In this document: positions 27,918 to 35,995 of the stretch, piece after piece
Position numbering within the stretch: position 1 is the stretch's first letter
Layout: each line of letters starts with the position of its first letter
Source of the DNA: Rhodoferax sp.
GTDB lineage: Bacteria; Pseudomonadota; Gammaproteobacteria; Burkholderiales; Burkholderiaceae_C
NCBI GenBank assembly: GCA_031291305.1
Contig: JARLJH010000020.1
Location: 1 to 64,000 of the forward strand
Direction of reading: 5' to 3'
Length of the DNA stretch: 64,000 nucleotides
Notes under the pieces: model-generated
Told to the model about the DNA's origin: nothing
Databases searched by the model: none
What the model saw: only the letters and a program-made list of their open reading frames with translations
Made by a program: the position numbers and the translations under genes

Positions 27918-29234
27918 ATGACGCTTTCCCACTCTTCACATCAGCCTCTGGCCGAGAGCTTGCGCCCCAAAACACTGGCTGAGGTGATCGGTCAGGAGCA
28001 CATGCTGGGCGAAGGCATGGCACTACGTCTGGCATTTGAGTCTGGTCAGCCGCACAGCTGCATCCTCTGGGGTCCTCCTGGCACTGGAAAGACGACGATT
28101 GCACGCCTGATGGCTGACGCATTTGATGCGCAGTTCATCACCATCAGCGCGGTGTTGGGTGGTGTCAAGGACATTCGCGAGGCGGTGGAGCGGGCACAGC
28201 TGGCGCAGTCGCAGGGCAGGCGTACGCTGGTATTTGTCGATGAGGTTCACCGCTTCAACAAGAGCCAGCAGGATGCGTTTTTGCCGCACGTGGAAAGCGG
28301 CCTGTTTACCTTTGTCGGTGCCACCACTGAAAACCCATCGTTTGAGGTGAATTCTGCGCTGTTGTCACGTGCGGTGGTGTACGTATTGCAAGCTCTCACG
28401 TCCGAAGATCTTAAGAAAATAGTGGCCTCAGCCCAGATGCTACATGAACTTCCTGCTATTGATGATGTAGCGATTGAGCGTTTGGTGGCGTATGCTGATG
28501 GTGATGCTCGGCGGCTCTTGAATACGCTGGAAACGCTGGCCGTGGCTGCGGCGCAAGAAAAACGCAACGAGATCACCGACACCTGGCTGCTTAAAGTCCT
28601 GGGTGAACGTATGCGTCGCTATGACAAAGGCGGCGAGCAGTTTTACGACACCATCAGCGCGCTGCACAAAAGCGTGCGTGGCAGCGACCCCGATGCGGCG
28701 CTTTACTGGCTGGTGCGTATGCTCGACGGCGGTGCCGATCCGAAATACATGGCCCGGCGGCTGATACGTATGGCGAGTGAAGACATCGGCCTGGCCGATC
28801 CACGCGCGCTACGCCTGGCGCTTGATGCTGCCGAGGTGTACGAGCGCTTGGGTACGCCCGAGGGCGAACTGGCGCTGGCCGAGTGTGTGGTATATCTGGC
28901 CATCGCGCCCAAAAGCAACGCGGTGTACAAGGCCTTCAACGAGGCCAAGGCCTTTGTCAAAAAAGACAGCACCCGCCCCGTGCCGATGCATCTGCGCAAT
29001 GCACCGACCAAACTCATGAAGCAACTGGATTATGGCAAGGGTTACCGCTACGCGCACGACGAAGCGGGTGGTTTTGCGGCGGGTGAGCGTTACCTGCCTG
29101 ACGGCATGGCTGAACCTGGGTTTTACCGACCGGTGGAACGCGGCCTGGAGATCAAGATTGCCGAGAAGTTGCGCAGCTTGCGTGCGCAAAACCAGGCGGC
29201 TGGTCAATCAGAGCGACCGACTGTCAAGGGCTAG
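27918..29234 (+). CDS. rarA: replication-associated recombination protein A (AAA ATPase)
   Basis: About 438 residues. RarA/MgsA is a clamp-loader-like AAA ATPase acting at stalled replication forks. Seen: LAESLRPKTLAEVIGQEHML at the N-terminus, Walker A LWGPPGTGKTTIAR, Walker B TLVFVDEVHRFNKSQQDAFL (DEVH) and sensor GATTENPSFEVN, then the C-terminal tetramer domain (RLIRMASEDIGLADPRAL, APKSNAVYKAFNEA). Start ATG 27918; GTG 27912 is an alternative. The last four bases overlap the convergent NifX-like gene. Confidence 0.93.
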   Translation: MTLSHSSHQPLAESLRPKTLAEVIGQEHMLGEGMALRLAFESGQPHSCILWGPPGTGKTTIARLMADAFDAQFITISAVLGGVKDIREAVERAQLAQSQGRRTLVFVDEVHRFNKSQQDAFLPHVESGLFTFVGATTENPSFEVNSALLSRAVVYVLQALTSEDLKKIVASAQMLHELPAIDDVAIERLVAYADGDARRLLNTLETLAVAAAQEKRNEITDTWLLKVLGERMRRYDKGGEQFYDTISALHKSVRGSDPDAALYWLVRMLDGGADPKYMARRLIRMASEDIGLADPRALRLALDAAEVYERLGTPEGELALAECVVYLAIAPKSNAVYKAFNEAKAFVKKDSTRPVPMHLRNAPTKLMKQLDYGKGYRYAHDEAGGFAAGERYLPDGMAEPGFYRPVERGLEIKIAEKLRSLRAQNQAAGQSERPTVKG

Positions 29235-29620
29235 TTGTGATGGTGATCATGGTCATGGTGACTGTCGCAGTCGTGTGGTGGTTCGGTGACCAGGGGCAGG
29301 GTGCCATTGAGCCACGCCGCCACGGCGCGGTCCGGGTCAGTTTCGGTGGTCACGGCTACCTGAATGCCTTTTTCGCCCAGGCGTGTTTGCAGGCCGCGGC
29401 CTGCGCTGGCGGCAATCAGCAGTGATGTGCCATCCAGCGGGTGTGCTGCCTGTGGGCTGACGGTCTGGGCACTTTCGTGAAAGCTTTGTTCCAGGGGCAA
29501 TTCAAGCAGTTCTTTGCCGATGACTTGCTGGTTCTGGATGTCGTATACCCAGAACTTGCGACATTTGCCGGCGTGTTCGGTGATCGTTTTGCGGTTTTGG
29601 CTGGTGACGGCGATTTTCAT
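29231..29620 (-). CDS. NifX/NifB-domain (dinitrogenase cofactor-type) protein with His-rich tail
   Basis: 129 residues from ATG 29620 (MKIAVTSQNRKTITEHAGKC). Residues 1-110 match the small alpha/beta fold of the NifX/NafY/NifB C-terminal domain, which binds iron-molybdenum cofactor precursors or other metal clusters: FWVYDIQNQQVIGKELLELP, LIAASAGRGLQTRLGEKGIQ. The tail is CDSHHDHDHHH, probably metal binding. No nif genes are nearby, so the role is more likely general metal-cluster handling than nitrogen fixation. The frame runs upstream to 29932, but that part is not protein-like. Confidence 0.75.
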   Translation of the reverse strand: MKIAVTSQNRKTITEHAGKCRKFWVYDIQNQQVIGKELLELPLEQSFHESAQTVSPQAAHPLDGTSLLIAASAGRGLQTRLGEKGIQVAVTTETDPDRAVAAWLNGTLPLVTEPPHDCDSHHDHDHHHN

Positions 29621-30100
29621 GGGGTGGGTCCGGTGAGGCGCTGGCAACGGAGTTGCCGCAGGAGCAATAACATGCAACCACCGTGCCATCTCAAGAAAAA
29701 TTGTATGTTGTTGATTTATAAGGAGTAAATGGCTGGTTGGGACAGTGGTCTGATTCGCCAGAAGACCAAAAGTGACAGATTTGGCAGTGCCCACGCCAGC
29801 GTGTAATTCCGTCTTTTGGCAGTTATGTGGTACGTCAAGTGTGGCAATTGAATGAGTTAGGCTAATGATGTATGAGCACATCTGATGGGGCCTCCGGCAA
29901 GGGTAAACCCGGTTACCTGTTGGGCGGACCACCTAGCCCCGTTGACTACAATCGCGGCCACTTCCGCCCCCGGGGCTTCGTTCTGGCAGGTTTATTGCTT
30001 AACGACTCGAGTTGCGAGTGGTGCAGGGTTTTGCAGACTCACGGCGTGGGTCGATGTATCAGCCGACTGGAAGTTCGGCCAATTTCGGAGAATAAAGTTT
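29621..30100. other. 480-base intergenic leader upstream of livH
   Basis: Contains the promoter region for the minus-strand NifX-like gene and the plus-strand liv operon. Near 29888-29980 a GC-rich stretch holds several self-complementary pieces: GGGTAAACCC, GGGGCC with a later TAGCCCC, and CCCCCGGGG. This could be a structured leader RNA. I could not match it to a riboswitch class that I know. A 25-codon frame at 29729-29806 has a good AAGGAG site but no recognisable product. Confidence 0.4.
29729..29806 (+). CDS. possible 25-residue small peptide with strong ribosome binding site
   Basis: AAGGAG (29720-29725) stands three bases before ATG 29729. The frame reads MAGWDSGLIRQKTKSDRFGS and ends in TAA at 29806. 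No leader-peptide codon run (Leu/Ile/Val) is evident that would suit attenuation of the downstream branched-chain transporter. It may be chance. Confidence 0.2.
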   Translation: MAGWDSGLIRQKTKSDRFGSAHASV

Positions 30101-31030
30101 ATGGATACCTTGATACAGCAGATCATCAATGGTCTGGTGTTGGGCAGCATGTATGCCTTGGTGGCGTTGGGCTACACCATGGTGTACGGCATCATTGGCC
30201 TGATCAACTTTGCCCACGGTGAGGTGCTGATGGTGGGGGCGCTGACCAGTTGGAGCATCATTGGCCTGATGCAGGATGCCATGCCTGGAACGCCCGGCTG
30301 GATCATCCTCCTTGTGTCCTTGGTGATTGCCTGCGTGGTGGCTGCGGTGCTGAATTTCACCATTGAAAAATTGGCTTACCGTCCACTGCGTAACAGTCCC
30401 AAACTAGCACCGCTGATCACCGCCATTGGTATGTCGCTGTTGCTGCAGACCTTGGCCATGATCATCTGGAAGCCCAATTACAAACCGTATCCGAGCCTGT
30501 TGCCCATGGTGCCGTATCAAATCGGTGGGGCTGTGATCTCGCTCACGCAGGTGCTGATTCTGGCGACGACAGCCATTTCGCTGGGTTTGTTGATGTGGTT
30601 GGTCAACTACACCCGCATGGGGCGCGCCATGCGAGCCACGGCCGAAAACCCAAGGGTGGCGGCATTGATGGGCGTCAAACCTGATTTTGTGATTTCCGCC
30701 ACCTTTGTCATTGGTGCCGTTCTGGCGGCCATTGCCGGGGTGATGTGGGCCGCCAACTATGGCACCGTGCAGCACACCATGGGCTTCTTGCCGGGTCTCA
30801 AGGCCTTTACAGCAGCCGTTTTTGGCGGCATTGGCAATCTGGCGGGAGCGGTAGTAGGTGGCATTGTGCTGGGTTTGATTGAATCCTTGGGTGCAGGGTA
30901 TATCGGCGACCTCACCGGCGGTGTGTTCGGTAGCAACTACTCCGATATCTTTGCGTTCATTGTGCTGATCATCGTGCTCACACTGCGTCCCTCAGGCTTG
31001 CTGGGTGAGCGTGTGGCGGATCGGGCGTAA
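30101..31030 (+). CDS. livH: branched-chain amino acid ABC transporter permease LivH
   Basis: 309 residues from ATG 30101, preceded by GGAG about nine bases upstream. Eight or so membrane helices. MDTLIQQIINGLVLGSMYAL and GLINFAHGEVLMVGA are the LivH signatures; the permease coupling loop is RAMRATAENPRVAALMGV. It ends NYSDIFAFIVLIIVLTLRPS. First gene of livHMGF. The frame is open upstream to 29885 but lacks family sequence. The transporter imports branched-chain amino acids or related amides/amines; specificity depends on a binding protein that is not in the window. Confidence 0.92.
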   Translation: MDTLIQQIINGLVLGSMYALVALGYTMVYGIIGLINFAHGEVLMVGALTSWSIIGLMQDAMPGTPGWIILLVSLVIACVVAAVLNFTIEKLAYRPLRNSPKLAPLITAIGMSLLLQTLAMIIWKPNYKPYPSLLPMVPYQIGGAVISLTQVLILATTAISLGLLMWLVNYTRMGRAMRATAENPRVAALMGVKPDFVISATFVIGAVLAAIAGVMWAANYGTVQHTMGFLPGLKAFTAAVFGGIGNLAGAVVGGIVLGLIESLGAGYIGDLTGGVFGSNYSDIFAFIVLIIVLTLRPSGLLGERVADRA

Positions 31031-31041
31031 GGAGACAAGTC

Positions 31042-32124
31042 GTGAAACAAAAACAAATCATCATCTTTTTGCTGGCCGCCGTTGGCCTGCTGTTGACCCC
31101 GCTCATTCTGCAGAGCTTCGGCAACGCCTGGGTGCGTATTGCCGATATGGCCTTGCTCTACGTGCTGCTGGCCTTGGGCCTGAACATTGTGGTGGGTTAC
31201 GCCGGTCTGCTGGACCTGGGTTACGTGGCGTTTTTTGCCATTGGTGCCTACATGTATGCCTTATTGGCTTCGCCACACTTGACCGAGAACTTCCCGGCCA
31301 TCGCAGCGATGTTTCCGGACGGTTTGCACATGCCCATCTGGGTCATCATCCCGGCTTCAGCGGGGCTGGCGGGGTTGTTTGGTGTGCTGCTGGGTGCGCC
31401 GACCTTGCGCTTGCGGGGTGACTACCTGGCGATTGTGACGCTCGGTTTTGGCGAGATCATCCGTGTGTTCATGAACAACCTGGATCGCCCGATCAACATC
31501 ACCAACGGTCCCAAAGGTATGGGTGAAATTGATTCCTTGTCTTTTTTTGGTTTGAATTTTGGCCACAGCATTGAGATTGGTGGCTATGAGATCGCGTCAG
31601 TGAGTCTCTACTTCTACCTGTTTTTGGTGTTGGTGCTTTTCAGTGTGCTCATTTCACACCGCTTGCAGTTGTCACGTGTGGGGCGTGCCTGGATGGCGAT
31701 TCGTGAAGACGAAATTGCCGCCAAGGCCATGGGCATCAACACCCGTAACCTCAAACTGCTGGCGTTTGGCATGGGCGCAACATTTGGTGGCGTGTCGGGT
31801 GCCATGTTCGCTTCGTTCCAGGGCTTCATTTCACCGGAGTCTTTCAGCTTGATGGAGTCGATCATGATTGTGGCGATGATTGTGCTCGGTGGCATTGGGC
31901 ACCTGCCTGGTGTCATCATGGGCGCGATTGCGCTGTCGGCCTTGCCTGAGGTGCTGCGTTATGTGGCCGACCCGCTGCAAAGCATGACCGGTGGGCGACT
32001 GGATGCCGCTATTCTGCGCCAGCTGTTGATTGCTTCAGCCATGATTGGTGTCATGCTGGTGCGCCCGCGTGGTCTGTGGCCCTCCCCGGAACATGGCAAG
32101 TCACTCGCAAGCACCAAGCCTTGA
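31042..32124 (+). CDS. livM: branched-chain amino acid ABC transporter permease LivM
   Basis: 360 residues from a GTG, 11 bases after livH. About ten membrane helices, with LNIVVGYAGLLDLGYVAFFA and PTLRLRGDYLAIVTLGFGEI (both LivM signatures) and the coupling loop RVGRAWMAIREDEIAAKAMG. Ends in VRPRGLWPSPEH. It forms the transmembrane heterodimer with LivH and is coupled to LivG and LivF on the cytoplasmic side. Confidence 0.92.
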   Translation: MKQKQIIIFLLAAVGLLLTPLILQSFGNAWVRIADMALLYVLLALGLNIVVGYAGLLDLGYVAFFAIGAYMYALLASPHLTENFPAIAAMFPDGLHMPIWVIIPASAGLAGLFGVLLGAPTLRLRGDYLAIVTLGFGEIIRVFMNNLDRPINITNGPKGMGEIDSLSFFGLNFGHSIEIGGYEIASVSLYFYLFLVLVLFSVLISHRLQLSRVGRAWMAIREDEIAAKAMGINTRNLKLLAFGMGATFGGVSGAMFASFQGFISPESFSLMESIMIVAMIVLGGIGHLPGVIMGAIALSALPEVLRYVADPLQSMTGGRLDAAILRQLLIASAMIGVMLVRPRGLWPSPEHGKSLASTKP

Positions 32125-32153
32125 GCGCCAGTGTTTCAAAGGAATAACCAGAA

Positions 32154-32924
32154 ATGACAGATCTCGTTCTTAACGTCACGGGCGTTTCCAAACGCTTCGG
32201 TGGCCTGCAAGCCCTGAGCGATGTGGGCATCCAGATCCAGCGTGGCCAGGTGTATGGCCTGATTGGTCCTAACGGCGCCGGTAAAACAACTTTCTTCAAT
32301 GTGTTGACTGGCCTGTACACGCCAGACACGGGCAGCTTTGAGCTGGCTGGCAAATCTTATCGGCCTACCGCCGTGCATCAGGTGGCCAAGGCGGGGATCG
32401 CACGCACTTTTCAAAATATCCGGCTGTTCGCTGAGATGACTGCCGTGGAAAATGTCATGGTGGGTCGCCATGTGCGCACCCATTCAGGTCTATTGGGCGC
32501 GGTGTTTCGCACTCCGGGTTTTAAAGCCGAAGAAGCCGCCATTGCCCAGCGCGCACAGGAACTGCTCGAATACGTTGGCATCGGCCACCTGGCAGATTTC
32601 AAGGCGCGCACATTGAGCTATGGTGATCAACGCCGTCTGGAAATCGCCCGTGCGCTGGCCACTGACCCGCAACTCATTGCTTTGGATGAGCCAGCTGCTG
32701 GTATGAACAGCACCGAAAAGGTGCTGCTGCGCGAGCTGATCGACAAGATTCGCAACGACAACCGCACCATTTTGTTGATCGAGCACGACGTCAAACTGGT
32801 GATGGGCCTGTGTGACCGCGTGACCGTGTTGGACTACGGCAAACAGATTGCCGAAGGCACGCCTGCCGATGTGCAGCGCAATGAAAAAGTGATTGAAGCC
32901 TATTTGGGCACAGGTGGCCACTGA
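32154..32924 (+). CDS. livG: branched-chain amino acid ABC transporter ATP-binding protein LivG
   Basis: 256 residues. Walker A GPNGAGKTTFFNVLTG, LivG-specific GIARTFQNIRLFAEMTAVEN, signature segment LSYGDQRRLEIARALATDP, Walker B LIALDEPAAGMN, and the switch His in LLIEHDVKLVMGLCDRVTVL. The stop is one base before the livF start. Cytoplasmic ATPase partner of LivF. Confidence 0.92.
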   Translation: MTDLVLNVTGVSKRFGGLQALSDVGIQIQRGQVYGLIGPNGAGKTTFFNVLTGLYTPDTGSFELAGKSYRPTAVHQVAKAGIARTFQNIRLFAEMTAVENVMVGRHVRTHSGLLGAVFRTPGFKAEEAAIAQRAQELLEYVGIGHLADFKARTLSYGDQRRLEIARALATDPQLIALDEPAAGMNSTEKVLLRELIDKIRNDNRTILLIEHDVKLVMGLCDRVTVLDYGKQIAEGTPADVQRNEKVIEAYLGTGGH

Positions 32925-32925
32925 T

Positions 32926-33645
32926 ATGACAACAAAAACTCTATTGAAAATCAAGGGCCTCAAGGTCGCCTACGGTGGCATTCAGGCTGTCAAGGGCGTG
33001 GATTTTGAGGTGCATGAGGGCGAGCTGGTGTCGCTGATTGGCTCCAACGGCGCTGGCAAAACGACCACCATGAAAGCCATCACCGGCTCGCTGCCGATCA
33101 ACGACGGTGACATTGAGTACATGGGCAAGAGCATCCGCGGTCAAGGGCCTTGGGACCTGGTCAAGCAGGGCCTGGCCATGGTGCCCGAAGGTCGTGGCAT
33201 CTTTACCCGCATGACCATTCTGGAAAACCTGCAGATGGGTGCCTACATCCGCAACGACAAGGCCGAGATTCTGCTGGACATCGAGAAGGTGTTTGGCATC
33301 TTCCCGCGCCTGAAAGAGCGCAAGGACCAGCTTGCCGGTACGCTTAGCGGTGGTGAGCAGCAGATGGTGGCCATGGGGCGCGCTTTGATCAGCCGTCCCA
33401 AGGTGCTGCTGCTTGACGAGCCGTCCATGGGCCTGTCGCCAATCATGGTGGACAAGATCTTTGAAGTCGTGCGGGATGTGTACGCGCAAGGGGTGACGGT
33501 GCTGCTGGTGGAGCAAAACGCCAGCCGCGCACTCGCCATTGCCAACCGGGGCTACGTGATGGATTCCGGCCTGATTACCATGACGGGTGAGGGCAAGACC
33601 ATGCTCAACGATCCCAAGGTGCGTGCTGCCTATCTGGGTGAGTAG
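32926..33645 (+). CDS. livF: branched-chain amino acid ABC transporter ATP-binding protein LivF
   Basis: 239 residues. Walker A GSNGAGKTTTMKAITG, QGLAMVPEGRGIFTRMTILE (typical LivF), signature LSGGEQQMVAMGRALISRPK, Walker B VLLLDEPSMGLSP and LLVEQNASRALAIANRGYV. The start at 32926 directly follows the livG stop; an upstream in-frame start at 32893 overlaps livG and lacks family sequence. Last gene of the operon, followed by a repeat and a terminator. No livK-type binding protein gene is present. Confidence 0.92.
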   Translation: MTTKTLLKIKGLKVAYGGIQAVKGVDFEVHEGELVSLIGSNGAGKTTTMKAITGSLPINDGDIEYMGKSIRGQGPWDLVKQGLAMVPEGRGIFTRMTILENLQMGAYIRNDKAEILLDIEKVFGIFPRLKERKDQLAGTLSGGEQQMVAMGRALISRPKVLLLDEPSMGLSPIMVDKIFEVVRDVYAQGVTVLLVEQNASRALAIANRGYVMDSGLITMTGEGKTMLNDPKVRAAYLGE

Positions 33646-33651
33646 TGTAGG

Positions 33652-33702
33652 TATTTTTGGCCTCTAGCCCCTATGAAATAAGGGCTAGTAGCTATAATAT
33701 TT
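33652..33702. repeat. dispersed palindromic repeat, intact copy
   Basis: GGCCTCTAGCCCCTATGA and ATAAGGGCTAGTAGCTAT form a long imperfect hairpin flanked by ATTTTT and AATATTT. The same core (AGCT, TAGCC, loop, GGGCTA, AGGCC) recurs at 27801, 51531 and 61668 and inside xdhA and xdhB. Repeats of this type are familiar from Comamonadaceae genomes. Confidence 0.75.
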
Positions 33703-33711
33703 GATGTATTT

Positions 33712-33731
33712 ACCGGGCCATGGCCCGGTTT
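33712..33731. terminator. bidirectional terminator between livF and the amidohydrolase gene
   Basis: ACCGGGCC and GGCCCGGT form a perfect palindrome with a two-base centre (AT), followed by TTTC on the plus strand. It sits between two convergent genes, directly before the stop codon of the minus-strand gene. Confidence 0.7.
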
Positions 33732-35183
33732 TCATTGGGTTTGATGCCCGTGAATGGCTAACTGACGGGCCATGTGGTTGTGTCTTTCAATCAGCGGCCC
33801 AAGGTCGACTGTGGTGAGTTGCCCGTGTCGTACCACCACCCGTCCGTTGACCACCGTGTAGGCCGCTTGCGGGCTGGCGCACAGCAGCAGCGCGCCCACA
33901 GGGTCATGCACCGCACCACCAGCAAACGCCAGCGTATTCAGATTAAACAGCGCCAGATCAGCGCACATTCCCGGTGCCAAATGCCCAATATCGGTGCGAC
34001 CTAGCACCTGCGCGCCGCCGCGCGTGGCCATTGACAGGGCATCACGTGCCGTCATTTGTGCCGGTCCCAGATCGCAGCCGAAGAAGCTGCGTTGCCCCCC
34101 AGCTTCATCCGCGCGGGTTTCGGGGGGCTGCATGGCCCGGCCTACACGTGCCAACAGAAGGGCTTGACGCGCTTCGTTCACCATGTGGGCGCCGTCGTTG
34201 CTGGCGCTGCCATCTACGCCCAGTCCGACCGGCACGCCAGCGTTCAGCATTTTGCGAATCGGGGCAATGCCGCTGGCCAGGCGCATGTTGCTGCATGGGC
34301 AATGCGCCACACCGGTGCGCGTGGCGGCGAACAGGCTGATGCCCTCGTCGTCGAGCTTGACACAGTGCGCGTGCCACACATCGTGGCCCAGCCAGCCCAG
34401 GTCTTGCGCGTATTGCGTGGGGGTGCAGTTGAATTTTTCGCGGCTGTAGGCCAGGTCGTGGTCGTTTTCGGCCAGGTGTGTGTGCAGGCGCACGCCATAG
34501 CTGCGTGCCAGCAGGGCGGACTGGCGCATCAGATCCTGGCTGACGCTGAATGGCGAGCACGGTGCTACCGCCACGTTGACCATGGCGCCGTGACGGGTGC
34601 CGTGCCAGGTTTCGATCAGTCGTTGCGTGTCTGTCAGGATGGCGTCTTCGTTTTCCACCACCGCATCGGGCGGCAAACCGCCTTGCGATTGACCCACACT
34701 CATGCTGCCGCGCGAGGCCACAAAGCGCATGCCAATCTGCTGCGCGGCCTCGATGCTGTCGTCCAGCCGAACGCCGTTGGGGTAGATGTAGAGGTGGTCA
34801 CTGCTGGTGGTACAGCCACTGAGCAGCAACTCGGCCATGGCGATCTGGGTACTCACAAAGACCATGTCCGGCGTCAATCCGGCCCAGATCGGATACAGAC
34901 CACGTAGCCAGCCAAACAGCTCTGCGTTTTGCACCTCTGGAATGGCGCGTGTCAGGCTCTGAGTCATGTGATGGTGCGTGTTGATCAGGCCCGGCGTGAC
35001 GAGATGGCCGCGTGCGTCAATCACCTCGTCAGCAGTTTGTGGCAGGTCGGCTGCAGGCCCGATGGCCTCTATGCGGTGGCCGCGTATGAACAGCGAGGCA
35101 TCGCGGAACTCGCGTGCCGCCGAGGGTAGGGCGTGGTCAAAGGTGGCGACGCTCTGGGCGTTCTTGATCAACAGGGTGCGCAT
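33732..35183 (-). CDS. 8-oxoguanine deaminase-type amidohydrolase
   Basis: 483 residues. Metal-dependent deaminase of the amidohydrolase superfamily. N-terminal metal site LVTPGLINTHHHMTQ, a mid-protein HTHLAEN, HAHCVKLDDEGI, and VGLGVDGSASNDGA with the catalytic Asp. SDHLYIYPNGVRLDDSIEAA and SRGSMSVGQSQGGLPPD match enzymes that turn 8-oxoguanine into urate (the Pa0142 group), so that is the best call. A related guanine or cytosine deaminase activity cannot be ruled out. Its setting beside xdhAB and a purine transporter fits purine breakdown. It is divergent from a Crp/Fnr gene. Confidence 0.82.
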   Translation of the reverse strand: MRTLLIKNAQSVATFDHALPSAAREFRDASLFIRGHRIEAIGPAADLPQTADEVIDARGHLVTPGLINTHHHMTQSLTRAIPEVQNAELFGWLRGLYPIWAGLTPDMVFVSTQIAMAELLLSGCTTSSDHLYIYPNGVRLDDSIEAAQQIGMRFVASRGSMSVGQSQGGLPPDAVVENEDAILTDTQRLIETWHGTRHGAMVNVAVAPCSPFSVSQDLMRQSALLARSYGVRLHTHLAENDHDLAYSREKFNCTPTQYAQDLGWLGHDVWHAHCVKLDDEGISLFAATRTGVAHCPCSNMRLASGIAPIRKMLNAGVPVGLGVDGSASNDGAHMVNEARQALLLARVGRAMQPPETRADEAGGQRSFFGCDLGPAQMTARDALSMATRGGAQVLGRTDIGHLAPGMCADLALFNLNTLAFAGGAVHDPVGALLLCASPQAAYTVVNGRVVVRHGQLTTVDLGPLIERHNHMARQLAIHGHQTQ

Positions 35184-35248
35184 GGCGGTGTGGTGAACTG
35201 GGATGGTGAGTGGGCGTCAGATGATCAACATCAAATTTTTTTGCATGT

Positions 35249-35262
35249 TTGATCTGGCTCAA
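35249..35262. promoter_or_regulatory. FNR-like binding site
   Basis: TTGATCTGGCTCAA matches the FNR consensus TTGAT-N4-ATCAA at nine of ten positions. It lies 36 bases before the Crp/Fnr gene start and 66 before the divergent deaminase start, so it could control either or both. Confidence 0.5.
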
Positions 35263-35297
35263 GACAGTCAATTTTGATATACCGCATATTAGACAGG

Positions 35298-35921
35298 ATG
35301 TTCTTGGTTCACATCATCAATCCGCTCGCTCAAACACACACTCTTTGTCGTGGCCAAGTCCTGCTCCGGCGGGGATTCGCCCCTGACCAAGTTAGCTACA
35401 TTGAATCTGGCCGCGTGGCGCTTGGCATCATGGGTGCAGATGACATGGAACACCAGATTGGTGTGCTTGAAGGCCCGTGCTGGTTGGATGCCAGTTCGGT
35501 GGTGCTGGGCTTGCCGCATTTGGTGGATGCGGTGGCGGACACGCCGTTGCAAACGTACACGGTAGCTGCCGCCGAATTCAAAAAGGCCATTGCCGACATG
35601 CCCGATACGGCCCGAGCGGTGCTGACCGATGTGGCTATGGCATACCGCAGGCAAACCGAGTTCGCCGTGAGTCGTTTAGCCAAGGAAGCAGAAGCACGTT
35701 GCGCAGAGTGGCTGCTGAGTCATGCGCATTTTGGCGCCAAAGGTGAACTGGCTGTGGAATTGCAGCAGCGCAAGTGCAGCATTGCCGCGCAATTGGGTAT
35801 CGCGCCGGAAACATTGTCACGGGTGTTGCGCAATTTGCGCGAGCAGCGCCTCATCAGCGGCTCCGGGCGGATCTTGAGTTTGATCAACCCTGGGGCACTG
35901 CGTTCGCTGGCTGGTTTCTAA
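35298..35921 (+). CDS. Crp/Fnr-family transcriptional regulator (divergent type)
   Basis: About 207 residues from ATG 35298. The N-terminal domain is a weak cyclic-nucleotide-like barrel (LCRGQVLLRRGFAPDQVSYI, then ESGRVALGIMG); the C-terminal winged helix contains RKCSIAAQLGIAPETLSRVL as recognition helix. No four-cysteine Fe-S set of true FNR. Proteins of this shape often sit beside anaerobic or nitrogen-control genes in Betaproteobacteria. An FNR-like site lies just upstream and could allow autoregulation or control by another FNR. Targets may include the flanking purine genes; this is inference. Confidence 0.78.
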   Translation: MFLVHIINPLAQTHTLCRGQVLLRRGFAPDQVSYIESGRVALGIMGADDMEHQIGVLEGPCWLDASSVVLGLPHLVDAVADTPLQTYTVAAAEFKKAIADMPDTARAVLTDVAMAYRRQTEFAVSRLAKEAEARCAEWLLSHAHFGAKGELAVELQQRKCSIAAQLGIAPETLSRVLRNLREQRLISGSGRILSLINPGALRSLAGF

Positions 35922-35995
35922 CGGCCATGGCCAAAAGCCATTCTTGGCAAATGTGGTCGTTGTTCCGCGTGAAGGCAGGCTGAGCGCTTGCTGGC

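Noticed and set aside
29621-29932. 104-codon N-terminal extension of the NifX-like protein
   Set aside because: Sequence before MKIAVTSQN is not protein-like and the ATG at 29620 matches the family start.
29872-30222. 116-codon open frame overlapping the livH start
   Set aside because: It runs into livH in a different frame and shows no signal, domain or natural composition.
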